This document shows positions 1 through 10,858 of a stretch of 64,000 nt of DNA, in pieces. Source of the DNA: Cudoniella acicularis (taxonomy: Eukaryota; Ascomycota; Leotiomycetes; Helotiales; Helotiaceae). The notes beneath the pieces were generated by a model. The model had not been told where the DNA came from, ran no database searches, and saw nothing but the letters and a program-made list of their open reading frames with translations. Each line of letters starts with the position of its first letter. Within the stretch, counting starts at the first letter, position 1. The stretch is taken from positions 27,657 through 91,656 of the forward strand of contig JAAMPI010000028.1 in the NCBI GenBank assembly GCA_013054445.1. The letters run 5' to 3'. Position numbers and translations under genes: made by a program.

Positions 1-134
1 ACAAGTTAGGTGGGACATGACGTGCCTGTCACAATCGTAATCGGCACTTTGAGAGCTTTAGGTTCTTCCAAAACGTCCAAATTGCCTCCCACATCAACTA
101 ACAAAGGCGGTGACTCTTCTTCGTCGATGTTCAT
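1..134 (-). CDS. CobW/ZNG1-family GTPase (metallochaperone), first exon only
   Basis: Partial gene cut by the window start. Translation from the ATG at 134 gives an acidic N-terminus (MNIDEEESPPLL...) and ends in KVPITIVTG, which is how the CobW/P47K (COG0523, human CBWD/ZNG1) fold begins just before the Walker A loop GxxGxGKT. These proteins are GTPases that deliver zinc or other metals to client enzymes such as methionine aminopeptidase. The frame stops two codons later, so an intron must begin here. No GT fits well, but CAG|GCACGT gives a GC donor that would leave the split Gly codon expected before the P-loop, and CCTAAC near base 9 could be its branch site. The gene is divergent from MOB3, with 248 bp between the two ATGs. 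The start was chosen at the first ATG giving a short acidic leader; a longer open frame upstream has no ATG support. Confidence 0.7.
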
Positions 135-382
135 TTTGCTTGAATTTTCTGGTACTTTTTGGAGTTGCAGGTGTTGATAGAGGGGTGGAAAGTCAGCACA
201 CAGCCTTGTCAATTTTTAGCCCCATAAATTTTTGATAGGCCGACGCGAAGTCACAATGCAGAGCGCGTAATCCTTCAACTCATGTCAAGCGCTTTGCCTC
301 TCCTCTAGAATTTGGATACCAACAACTTTTCTATGTAATACACTTACATTTTGCTGACGAGCTCTCGGATATTACAGCGGAG

Positions 383-1880
383 ATGTCGCTGCCTCCAAGC
401 TCACCCAGGCTGCCTAGCCCGCCACCTCCAACAGAGATCCAGATAGGACCAAAATCGCCATCCCTGGGAACAGTTGGACTCCAAGAGCCTTCGATTGAAC
501 AGAGCGTTATTGACGCGAATGCGAGTCGGAGGATACATCCCGGTACTAAGTCCGCAGATATGGCTGCTGGGCCTCCTCTGATACCCTTAAGTGAAGTATG
601 GCTTCTTGTTGGATGACCATCATACGGAAGACTGACCATTTCTGAAGCTCGATTCCGCCTTTCAACTCCAAGAACATCTCAAAGCCCTCCACTATCACTA
701 TACAAAACCCTCCGATGATGACCATACCATTCCCATAAACCGCGAAACAGCGAACCTCATAGCCACACAACCCGATGGTGTTGACAAGTCACTATGGCTA
801 TACGAGCTATGTCGATTTCTAATAAACAAATGCAATGATCTGATCATTGGTTTCCTCTTCGACGATCCGCCATGTTCCGCGATAACCTGTCCTGAGATGC
901 GCGCCAGTGAGTGGCAGTTCTTGTGCGCGGTACATGAATCTCCCAAGAGCTGCTGCGCAATTGATTACTGCTGCCACACTCTCGATTGGGCCACAAACAT
1001 TGTCACGAGCCAAAAAATATTCCCAAGTCGACTGAGTCTGGGCGCTGGGGATGCGATGGACGACCGAGGAGCTGGAGTCAAGCACTTGATAAACATATTT
1101 AGGAGGCTACATCGAATATTTGCACACGCATGGTTCCAGCACCGAGGTGTGTTTTGGCAGGTCGAAGGGCAGACTGGGCTTTATGTTCTATTCAAGACCG
1201 TATGCGATACCTACGACCTGCTGCCAGCTGAGAATTACAAGCTTCCTCCTGAGGCTGAAGGCCTGGAACCAACGGACGAAGCCAAACCAGCCGTTTCATC
1301 GATTATGAAACATGAGACGAATAGTAAATTACTATCTGCGGATGACGACTTTCTAAATGTTCGCTCGAATACGAATACAAGACGTCATATCCGACAATCT
1401 CCATCTGTTGGATCAGCTGTCACCACTGTTTTGGAATCTGATGAGGAAGACCCAGACGTTACTGCTAGATTGGATAGCCTTCATATTGGAGAGGAAGGAG
1501 AGGGAGGTGAAACTGAAATTCCAGTAATCGTTGAGACGTTTGAGGTTGATGAACATCACGATAGTGATTTTATGCCCGGAAATTCAGAGACTGAATTGGT
1601 TGAGCACAACGAATCTCAATCTACAGAGGAAGCAGAACAAGCCCCTTCGTTGACAACTTTCTTGGAAAACGACTCGGAAGAGTCCTTAGAACATGAACCC
1701 ACGCAGGAGAATACTTCTGAATCTCAGGAAGAGCCAGAGAAAGTGCAAGCTGTCTCCGTTACAGAATCGGAATCTCAAGCGGAAGAACCCACCACCGCTG
1801 CTGAAGTCAAGAAAGATATTGAAGAAGCTGTTCCTATAGAACAGACTGAGGAAGAAGACAAAACGGAAAATGCGCCGTGA
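383..1880 (+). CDS. mob3: MOB3/phocein-like STRIPAK subunit with long acidic tail
   Basis: Exons 383..595 and 648..1880 encode about 481 aa. The intron has GTATGG and ends CTGAAG; phase is 0. Residues about 65-235 form a Mob1/phocein domain: CPEMRASEWQFLC, then AIDYCCHTLDW, IFPSRLSL and a RRLHRIFAHAWFQH helix, matching the Mob4/phocein branch rather than Mob1. The zinc-ligand pattern (Cys pair in CSAITCPEM, His pair in HRIFAHAW) is visible. Phocein is a core subunit of the STRIPAK phosphatase-kinase complex. In Neurospora and Sordaria, MOB3 is needed for hyphal fusion and fruiting bodies. The last 230 or so residues are Glu/Ser-rich and of low complexity. Animal Mob4 ends near 225 aa, whereas the filamentous-fungal homologues I recall carry a similar extension. 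Downstream sequence to 2178 is AT-rich 3' UTR. Confidence 0.88.
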
Positions 1881-2178
1881 TGTTAAATTATAATGCCCTG
1901 TACTTCTAAGATACCCACAAAAGAGTCCAAGTCGGTGACGGACGCAGGTCACCATAATTCTCATAGCAAAATATAAATTTTGGGAACAAAATTGTAAATT
2001 TAATTAAACGCCTAATCTGGTCTCTCTGCGCCAGCAGAGCTCTTCGATGGGTATCATTGCTCATGCATCATTAATTTCAATCCAAAACCAATAACTCCTC
2101 AGCAATGCATTTCATATCCTCAACCACTCCGCTTTCCGCAAACATCTAACAGACAGAACACTTTTGCTAACTTTCGCC

Positions 2179-3267
2179 CTACTCAAGCTCAACTGGATAA
2201 TGAGCAACCTGCGACTGACTAGGTGTGGCTTGATACTGTGGGGGAGGTCCATTCGAAACACCCTGGTCTTGCCTTTGAGGCAGTTGCGCAGGTAACTCAT
2301 TCACATGATATGACATGGCTGAGACACGGTATGGGTTCTGCTCTTGCTGTATGCCCGAGTTCCGGACCGAGCTTGCAGCACTCAGCTGGCTCCACGACAC
2401 TCTCGAGCCACCATTTTGCCCCGATTCTTGCAAGTATGAACTCCTTCCTTTTTGGCTCCCAGACGAGGAACCGCTGCGTATGCTGAGCGCCTGGGGGTAT
2501 AGAGAGGCATCGTAGGCTGTCCGGCTATCTCGGAAATCGGAAGAGCTGGTATCGGCGCGGAATAGTGGGTGCTGGGAAAGAGGTGGGCTTTGAAGGCCGT
2601 ACAGGCTAGGGAGCTGTGGTGAGCCTGATGACGGTACGTTCGTGATGCTATCGGAGTCGTACTCGACCGTACTTGGTGCGTAATTTGATACTGGTCGCGA
2701 GAGCGAGGGAGATTCGTTGGTGAGTTGTTCGTTCACCAGCGCGGCGTCAACAATTTGTGCTTTAACCATTATCCGGGCGACGAGCGACATATGTGCCTTC
2801 TTCAGTGTCTTCTTGACGAAACTCGTCATCAACATATTGCACTTCATATCCACGTCTTCTCTGACATAAAGACCTTGTAGTGGTGCTCCAAGTCCCAACT
2901 CCACCGGGGCTACAGGCTCGCCAGGGAGCGACCCGCACAGTGTCCATTTCCCTTTAATGTTGAGACCCATGGGGGCGTAGCAGTGAGTTTGAATCCCGTT
3001 TGTCAGGTCGTGAAAACAACAGTTGTAGGTGACCTTTCCCGACGCTAATCCTCCCGGCAAATACTGAACTTTGTCGGTGAGCGCATACCACGCGCAGTGA
3101 TATTCTTCTGCTGTGCAGTTTGGAGGGGGCTTGATGAGATGGCGCTCCTCCACGAGAGGATTGAGATCAATCATCTCTAGGTGGTCGTGTAGGGTTTCCA
3201 TGACGGTCTCTCTGCTAATCCCAGCAGGAAGAGGGGTAATGGTGGTGAATACAGTTCTTTTCGACAT
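2179..3267 (-). CDS. DUF7053-family fungal protein
   Basis: Single-exon gene of 362 aa, ATG at 3267. The opening SKRTVFTTITPLPAGISRETV and the block LHDHLEMIDLNPLV...PPPNCTAEEYHCAWYALTD recall the conserved N-terminal domain (about 170 aa) of a widespread filamentous-ascomycete family that I know as DUF7053, whose function is unknown. The domain looks like a small ligand-binding beta fold and contains GKVTYNCCFHDLTNG, typical of the family. After residue 180 the protein becomes Ser/Pro/Gln-rich with many short polar repeats and no membrane segment, so this tail is probably disordered. No signal peptide is visible. Intergenic sequence on the 5' side (3268-4113) shows no other credible gene. 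The family assignment is from memory of the motif and is moderately sure; no function is proposed. Confidence 0.7.
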   Translation of the reverse strand: MSKRTVFTTITPLPAGISRETVMETLHDHLEMIDLNPLVEERHLIKPPPNCTAEEYHCAWYALTDKVQYLPGGLASGKVTYNCCFHDLTNGIQTHCYAPMGLNIKGKWTLCGSLPGEPVAPVELGLGAPLQGLYVREDVDMKCNMLMTSFVKKTLKKAHMSLVARIMVKAQIVDAALVNEQLTNESPSLSRPVSNYAPSTVEYDSDSITNVPSSGSPQLPSLYGLQSPPLSQHPLFRADTSSSDFRDSRTAYDASLYPQALSIRSGSSSGSQKGRSSYLQESGQNGGSRVSWSQLSAASSVRNSGIQQEQNPYRVSAMSYHVNELPAQLPQRQDQGVSNGPPPQYQATPSQSQVAHYPVELE

Positions 3268-4113
3268 GTTGGATGGATGATATGTTTGAAATCTAGAGTT
3301 GGGAGAGAAGAGTTCAAATATGAAGAGTATGTAGTTATGGACTTGTCAGAAATTAGAGAAGTGCGGACATGAAAGGCATTTGAAGTATCCGTGAATGTAA
3401 ATAGCCAGCGAAGAACGATAAAGAAAGGCCCGTAATTAGCTTGAATGCCCAAGGGTTCTGGCTCTTCCGGGTCAGCTACACAGCCCCTCTTTGGAAGCAC
3501 TACTTGTGACTGGCTGAGGAGAGAACTCAAAGTCTAGACAGGGGAGAATTAAGGGCCTTTATTTGCTGCTTTGGAATGGTTCGGAGGAAGCGAGCGAATA
3601 AAAAGACTGTGGTTCTTTTATTGATGACAATAGCATCGTCGATAGCCGAAGGTCAAATCAGAGCGCAAGAATGCGGAAACAATGCGGCCTGAAAGGAAGA
3701 CAAAGATTGGTTGTTCAGGTGGCTTTCAAAGACATGGCGTTGTGATCTAGGTTTTTCTTGGTCTGGGGCTGGGCTGAGCCGACCGGAAGTTGCGTTCACC
3801 GCGCAGGCAACTCTATTTCGGGACACAGCCCCGCGGGCCACAGCGATCCTTGGGGTTGGAAATACTTCATTACGTCAACCTGGAACTTGAGCGGTTGAGC
3901 CTTCGATTCGCTCTATTCTTTTCTCGGTATCCGCGCATTTCATAGGAATGAAACCCTCCACAAACCCAAAGAAATTGGGAAAGCCATTGGCAACAGTTTC
4001 AAAATCCCCTCCCTGCCTTGGAAATTTTGTGATATTTCTCAGGCCTTTTTATATTTATATACAATCACCCGATATCTCCAATGAATCCCAATTATCAACC
4101 GGTCTGCTCTCCT

Positions 4114-5030
4114 CTACATGCCAGCAATCGCAAGCACAGCAGCAGCACCTCCAACAATCCAGCCAGCATTGCCGGTAATCATGGGGACACCACCCGTGCT
4201 CACACTGGAAGTGGAGGACGATCCCGTTCTCGATGACTCAGATACGGTCTGTGCTACAGATGTCGTAGATGCTGCTGTTCCCGATGTGGTGTGCGTAGAA
4301 CTGCCGGTCAACGTTGTCACTGGAGCGATCCTAGAAGTTGCAGTCCTTGTTGTCGAGGCCGCGGTATTGGCAGAGCTCCCAATAGCACCAGCTGTAAGTA
4401 TCACGGCCTGTGCACCAAGAGATATTGCGTCAGTGAAGGTGCTTGTTTCCACAGTCGATGCGGTTGATGTTCCGGAGGTTCCAGCTGCAGTCGCACTGCA
4501 AGTCCCGCTCTGTGAGTTTGTGATTCGACAGTCAATATCTATGGTCCTGTGGAGGAGTTAGCGATTTTCTGACAACTCGGAAGCACCTACAAGTCGCCAT
4601 TATCATCGTTATCCTCTCCAGTGTAAGTGTGCAGGTAGTGTAATGCTAAAAACAGGCAAGTCAACACGTTTTCCTTTCTCCATATTGTCGTAGGAGTGGA
4701 ATGTACTCGTACTGGAAGGTCCTTGAGTAAAAGTGAAAGACTGATATCTGTTAGTGAGAAGCATATTTGTTTGCCGGTATTTCACTCACAGATGGAACAC
4801 CACAATTCTCATCGGCAGGGTTAACACAAGCTATCGAGTACGTTGTCGCAGTTGCATCCTTTGAAAGGAGTTAGAGAAATACAGCGCCAGGACACCCTCT
4901 AACCTACCGATGCGATGACAGAGGCGACAATAGATTCCTCATCATCAAAACCGATTAGCCAAAGCGTAGTCGTACTTTGAGCCAATGCGGTACTCAGTAA
5001 AGCCAAGGCAGTGAGCGTCAGTTTATACAT
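4114..5030 (-). CDS. GPI-anchored Ser/Thr-rich cell-wall protein
   Basis: Five exons, 5030..4908, 4858..4790, 4740..4713, 4645..4591 and 4546..4114, give 235 aa with all phases closing. Residues 1-17 (MYKLTLTALALLSTALA) are a signal peptide. The N-terminal domain of about 100 aa has one CVNPADENC loop, GPST at the exon 3/4 join, HYLHTYTGEDN and TIDIDCRIT, a layout I know from small fungal GPI proteins of unknown function. From residue 115 on it is a Thr/Ser/Ala stalk suited to O-mannosylation. It ends in GNAGWIVGGAAAVLAIAGM, a typical GPI attachment signal with a small-residue omega site before the hydrophobic tail. The protein is therefore predicted to sit on the outer plasma membrane or in the wall. 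Exon 3 is only 28 nt; its borders rest on the GTACGA donor and the restored GPST motif. Confidence 0.72.
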
Positions 5031-6512
5031 TTTACACTGAAAACAACTGTAATAAAACTGGACAAATCGAGAAGGGAAATCGGTAGGTTATTTGGATTTG
5101 TTTTTTGGTTGCTGAAATGCCTCGTGGGGTGAGTCCGACCCTTTAAGGTGAGGCGACCCCTTGTAATCTTTTTGCCATAGTGCCAAAATACCCAAGTCTT
5201 AGTTTTGACTCAAGTCTCAATTTTGAAATTACGACCCTCTTTCCTTTTCACACTAATGTCGACTGATAGCCGCCGTTACGAGGTGGGGTTCCTTAAGGTC
5301 TCACTACTTCCAATCCGCAGTACGTCCTAAAAGCTTGGTTTACCTCTAACAAAGGCATTGAAGAACCTTGATCCTCTTGGCACGCCGAGTTGGTGAAGCC
5401 CCAACATAGGATTATTTCAATCAATCAACTTCCTTTGAAAGAAAAAAAAATACACTAAAAACGCTGTTCCTGATCATCGTTCATGCCAAGCCCTAGTTCT
5501 GCCGATGCCAATCTCTTTAGTTGGAGGCTGTATAACTTAGTTCAATGTAGTTAATCGAGTATTTTCTGAGCGCCGGGATCCTAGTCTACCAAACGTAATA
5601 ATACCACAGTAGCAAAACCGCTCAGCTTCGTTGGCTGGAAATTACATACCGGATACTGATTTAAAGGGAGAGCCTCTAGCCGCTGAATATGTCTCAATCA
5701 CTATCCTACTGTAGGCATATTACCTTTTTTTTTAAAGCAACTCTTTCGTTTGCCCTTGGCACTTAGAAAATACCGGACTGAGTACTGTACGTAGGTAGGA
5801 GGCACTTTTAAACATTGAATCAGATTCTTATTTCCTACTCAACTAGATTGTTAGTAACTTGGCACGGGGCCATCGCCAGCACAAGGCAAAAATATTTTGG
5901 ATCATAAGCAGCGACTTATTGAAGCTACGAAACACCCTAAGACGGGCCGAGACAGGATGACCACCCAAAACCAAGTCAATCATGACACAAAACACCAATT
6001 TTGGAAGGCATCAAAAAATATATAAACAAGGCCTGTCGTGATATTTAACTCACGCGAGCTAGTTCTTGCTGCATACAATCTAGAAGTTGATTGATCAGGG
6101 GCTAATTTACGGAAGACCCAGGAATATTTAGAGGAAGAGTGGCATTGGTGGTGAAGCTGCATGGCTATCAAATGTGTTTTGAAAATACTGGAGTTAAGGG
6201 TTGATTCAACTGAAAAGAAACTCAGCTGTTGACAGTATGTGATATATTACAGCCCTGGATCGTAATTAACCCCACAATACTGCGCTACTGCGAAATTGTA
6301 TTACAGACATGAGGTCAGAAATTTAGAAATTGATGGGGAAGTTATTTCTGAGTGTTTTTTTGTGGGCATTCAACTGTGCAAGCGTATCTACTTCATGTCT
6401 ATCACTTTTGCCACTCTCCACGCAATGCAACCTTCAAATCAACAATCATTCGCCATTCTATCCTTACAGCCTTCATTTTTCTCATTAGTAGCTACCAGAA
6501 ACCCGCATGTGA
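5031..6512. other. Intergenic, no gene seen
   Basis: About 1.5 kb of AT-rich sequence between the GPI protein start and the 3' end of eIF5B. Short open frames on both strands lack family motifs, sensible starts or splice signals. No tRNA fold, repeat array or transposon end was recognised. The part nearest 5030 presumably holds the promoter of the GPI protein. Confidence 0.5.
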
Positions 6513-9500
6513 TCAAGGGATATCAAACAGTGGCTTCAACTTCTTGATAAGCAACCACTCGTCATTTGATACATCTGCCCGGTAAAATTCCTTCAGTGTA
6601 TCGATACTTGCTCTGCTAATGAGCGAGTATAAGGTGTCTTTCTCCTCGAGGTGACGTCCGTAGGTTGGTTGATGGGCGCCATTTCGATCTTGACAGCGAC
6701 GGAAGGTTGACCCTTTTTACAAACTTGGATTTGCTTGTGATCTCGTTCAATGCCAGTCCTGCTACTGTTAGCTATGTGAAAATATAAGGCACGGATATTT
6801 TTCTTACACTCTGCCTAGTTGCACAATCTCTTTGACCCCTGTGACAGCGTTCTGTCTTACAGCTGCAATGGGGGTGTGCATCTTTAAATTTCCTTCAACA
6901 ACATCAACACCCACGACAATCGGCCCAGTCTTGTTGAAAACGGCAACAGGTGTAAGAACACAAGGGAATACAGCCAAAAGCTTCGAGTCTTCCTTCTTCT
7001 TCTCAGCAATGAGTTGCATGTGCTTCGTGAAGGCATCAAATAAGTGGTAGATGATATCTGCCGTGAAGATTTTGATTCCCTGCTCATCGGCGTAGGCTTG
7101 AGCTTCCTTGTCGATTTTGACATCGAAGCAAAGCATCACGGCGTATTCTTTGTTTTTCTCGAGCATAGTTCCACAGTTCATAACATCTCGCTTGAAGACT
7201 GGTCCAATGCCAACATTTGCCACTGGGATCTTCGATACTTTCAAGAAATCTAACAGAGCTTCGAGAGATCCAAGAGTTGAAGCTTGAACTGTGACACCTC
7301 TTCCGGACTTTTCCACTCGGCTAAATAAAGCACCCAGATCGGATTCGACCTCTGCTTCGATATCGGACTCATCGTCATCTGGGCCAACAACCATTAATCT
7401 TGAGCCTGCAATGGCGCCTTCTAGATTTGGCGCACTGATTTTGACACCAAGAGCGGCTTTGACTTCCTTGTTGTGAACATATTGCGACTTGAGACGAAGT
7501 TCCTTCAATGGTGCTGGTGTCAGTAAGGCTCGGACATTAGTCGTTATAGCACCATCGACACCGCATAAACAGATGCGGTCGCCCTCTCGAAGAATACCAT
7601 TGGACAAGATTACATCAATTGTCATTCCGAAGCCCTCAATAGCTTTGACTTCAAGTACCGTGCATTGAACCTCAGAAAGATACATCAACGACCCAACCAT
7701 TCTTTCCTGGGTGAGTTGAATGATCAACTTGAGCATATCTGGGATACCCTCTCCTGTGTGAGCTGAAGTTGGTACAAGGGATACAAATTTAGCCATTGAC
7801 TTGTTTTCATAGTAAAGTTCCGAGTTGAAACCTTGCTCGGCAAAAGCAACCTTGGTGTCTTGTAATCGCTTTGCGAACTCGTTTTGTACGCCCTTGTTCT
7901 GGAGAGCCAAGCTTTCTTGGAAGCCATTATTATCAACCTTCTTCCATCCATATAGACGATCGATCTTATTCAAAGCGACAATAAATGGTGTTTTTCGGTC
8001 CCGAAGCAGCTTCATAGACTCTAAAGTCTGTGGTTCCAATCCATGCATAATATCAACAACAAGAATGGCGATATTGCAGAGGGAAGAACCTCGAGATCGC
8101 AGGTTTGAGAAGGATTCGTGACCAGGGGTATCAATAACGAGAAGACCAGGGACTTTGAAATCAAAGCTACCATCACGATTAACCACCTGGGTCTTCTGTT
8201 TGATCGCATCGACAGGGAAATATGTAGCACCAATTTGTTGCGTGATACCTCCGGCTTCGCCCTCTTGCACATTTGTTTGTCGAATTTTGTCTAAAAGCTT
8301 TGTCTTTCCAGTATCAACGTGCCCGAGAATGCAGCAGATAGGAGATCGAAGATTGTCCTTTGATCGTGCAGCCATGGCTGCCTCGTGTGCTTTCTCTCGT
8401 CGTTCCGCAGCCTCCTTCTTACGCAGAGCAGCCGCGGCTTGAGCAGCAGTGGCTTCTTCGTCCTCGGATGACTCCTCAGATTCCGAATCAGAATCCGACT
8501 CTTCAACATTCTTGCCTCGGGATGGAAGCGACTTCTGGTCTGGTTTGGTGGTCGTTAGCGAGGGCTTCTTGGCGGCAGCCTTCTCTCTCTCTTCCTCTGA
8601 ATCGGCGTCCCAGCTCTCTTTAACATCTTCGTCGGATTCGACAGCAGCAACCTCCCAATCATCAAGGTCACTCTCCCCGACGGCTTCTTTGGCAGCAGCA
8701 GCTTCGGCAGCCTCTTTCTCAGCCTTTGTTTTAGCCTCGGCAGCAAGTTTCTCAGCCTCGATCCGTGCACGTTCGGCAGCTTCAGCCAAAGCCTTTTCTT
8801 CTTCGGCCTTCATAACATTAGTATTGAGCCGAAGAACAGTAAGCAAGAACCTACCTTCACTTCCTCCGGGTTCTTTCTACCCCCTTTCTTCTTCTTATTG
8901 TCATACACGGGTTTCTTCTTTTCGCCGCCTTCAAGACCTCCAACCTTGACACCAGCAGCAATCATCTGCTTGAGTTTCATTTCATTCCGGAGCTTTTCCT
9001 CACGCTGTGCTTTGGTAAGATACGTGCCCTCTTTCTTTTGTTGCTCAATTCTCTCTTTTTCCTTTTGTTTCCTCAGGGCCTTGGCCTCTTCTTTACGCTT
9101 CTCCTCTTCTGCTTCTCGGCGCTCTTCCTCTTCAATGCGAGCCTTCTCCTCAGCCTCTAATCGCGCTTTCTCTTCTTGTCGTCTCTTTAATTCTTCTTGT
9201 TGTTGTTGAAGCTTCGCTAAAGCGGCAGGCAATTTCTTTCCCTTGCCACCTGCAGCGGGTTTTGGTGTTGGGGCTTCGTCGACCTTTGCTTCAACAACTT
9301 TGACTGCTTCTGGAACTTTGGCAGCAGGCGCTGTTATCTTCTTCTTTGCAGCCTGGGTTCCAGAGGTTAGAATGTAGTGCAAAAACTTGTAAAATATTTG
9401 AGCTTACATTCTCCTTTTTACGTTGCTTCTCGCGCTCCTTCTTCAACTTTTCCTTCTGGGCCTTGGTGAGCACTTTTCCATCGGCGCCCCGCTCGTCATC

Positions 9501-9855
9501 GCCTTCATCGCCCACTGCAGCTTTTGTTGCGACACTCTTGCCTTTTCCCTTCTTGTCGGGCAAGGCGAACTCGTCCTCTATTGATGCCTCAACCGGCGCC
9601 TTCTCAGTTAGATCTGGTTGTTCCTCGGCAGGTGGGTCCTCCCCTTCCACGAAGTCATCCGTTTGTTTTCCCTTCTTCTTCTTTTGCTTCTTCCGCATCA
9701 TGGCCATTAATCCGCCAGCCGGAAACTCCTCTTCTGCATTTGCCTCTTCGGGTGTATCCTTCACTTCTGGTATGGCGGCGGCGGGGCGGGTATTTTCCCC
9801 CTAGCTCGGACTCCCAGTCATCAGCCTTCTTGTTATTCTTATTCTTTGGAGGCAT
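6513..9855 (-). CDS. fun12: Translation initiation factor eIF5B (IF2 homologue), two apparent frameshifts
   Basis: Exons 9855..9408, 9352..8855, 8807..6808 and 6758..6513; about 1063 aa if two single-base run errors are allowed for, the usual fungal size. The N-terminal 450 residues are Lys/Glu-rich, charged coiled coil. The G domain follows, with G1 GHVDTGKT near residue 477, switch region [14 protein letters not shown]3 DTPGHESF and G4 [10 protein letters not shown]. Domains II-IV follow, and the last exon ends in the conserved [11 protein letters not shown]. eIF5B is the GTPase that joins the 60S subunit to the 48S complex. The frame breaks twice. Near 9797-9801 a run of five G (coding strand) pushes the conserved start out of frame with the rest, and at 6682-6684 a run of three A sits where the family frame needs four. 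Both are in runs, so I read them as sequence errors in an otherwise complete gene. The final intron has donor GTAAGA at 6807 just where a false stop appears. Confidence 0.93.
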
Positions 9856-10858
9856 CGTGATCTGCGGGGTGGAAAAGAGGCGCTGGGGTTGCGGCGTAGT
9901 CGTGTGTTTGGAGGCCGAATGAGGGGAACGAGTCCTGATGTTGTGGTGCGCGGGAGGGCTTAATTATTGTTCGCCGCTCGAAAATTGTCTATCGCAGCTA
10001 GTGCTGCAATTCCAGGAGGACAGAAGCCAAGAAAAAAAAATATGAGATAGGCTCGTTGGGGAGATTTTCTTTGTAGAAGGAAAATGAATCGAAGAGTGAA
10101 GTTGAAGTTGGCGGGGCACAAAAGACATTGAATGTGCGGGCGCCCGAGAAGTGGCGCTAGAAACTAGTGTCCTGCAGCAATAATAAGCGAGCCTGGGAAT
10201 CGCCCCCCTGTTCTTCCGGTTACCCCAAAGTTACTCACTTCTTGGTGGTACAATTGGGTTTCTTTAGCAGCAAAAATCACATTAAAATTAAAATTAGTTC
10301 CACTGCTTGGAGCTCCTGGACACTCTTGTGTCACGCAAGACTGACTATTCCTCGTATTCATCGACTCATATGAGTCATCTGACATAGTGCTTGCCTGCTC
10401 CGTCTGGCAGACCTTGCCCTCACTTGGAGAATTGCAGGTTTTTGGAGTCGATAGTTGGAGTCATATTGTACCTGACAGCATACTTGCAGTCATGCGTGAC
10501 ATCACTTCAACAAGGTGTAGATGCTACCAAATAATAGTCCTGACTTTGCTAGAGAACCCTATCATGCGAGACAAACGTCAACAACTTACAACAGCTACCG
10601 GTAATAGTCGGTTCCCCTTCTACTGCGCATTCGCTTGTACAAGTTTTGCTAGCACAAAATCCACTTGTTGCAACAAAATTTAGAAAAGCTGGTAATCATA
10701 TTTTATTTCTCATTTCTCGGAAGTTACATAGGCTTTGCTGCTTTCACCCGAACGGCGCCTGGCCCTCCCCATCTCCAGGAGTTGGCCAATGTTGCACATC
10801 GAGGACTAAGAAGCCTGCTCTCTATCCCTCACACTAAATAATAAACATCTAATACACA
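9856..10858. other. Intergenic, possible small Cys-rich remnant on minus strand
   Basis: Between the eIF5B start and the 3' end of the MMS1_N gene. On the minus strand, 10670-10164 contains two Cys-bearing open stretches (GFCASKTCTSECAVEGEP around 10650-10600, then TCNSPSEGKVCQTEQ and SQSCVTQECPG up to 10300), with a GTAAGT at about 10587-10582. I could not join them into a gene with a start codon and signal peptide. The eIF5B promoter must lie near 9856-10100. Confidence 0.3.

Noticed and set aside
4118..4561. 147-aa Val/Pro-rich plus-strand frame
   Set aside because: Antisense to the Ser/Thr stalk of the GPI protein, whose five exons and signals are well supported.
6804..6809. Stop codon after LGRV as the end of eIF5B
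   Set aside because: The TAA is part of a GTAAGA donor; the next exon supplies the conserved domain IV ending in [11 protein letters not shown].
8449..8949. 166-aa Ser-rich open frame on the plus strand
   Set aside because: It is the antisense of the Glu/Lys-rich region of eIF5B; biased codons keep the opposite strand open.
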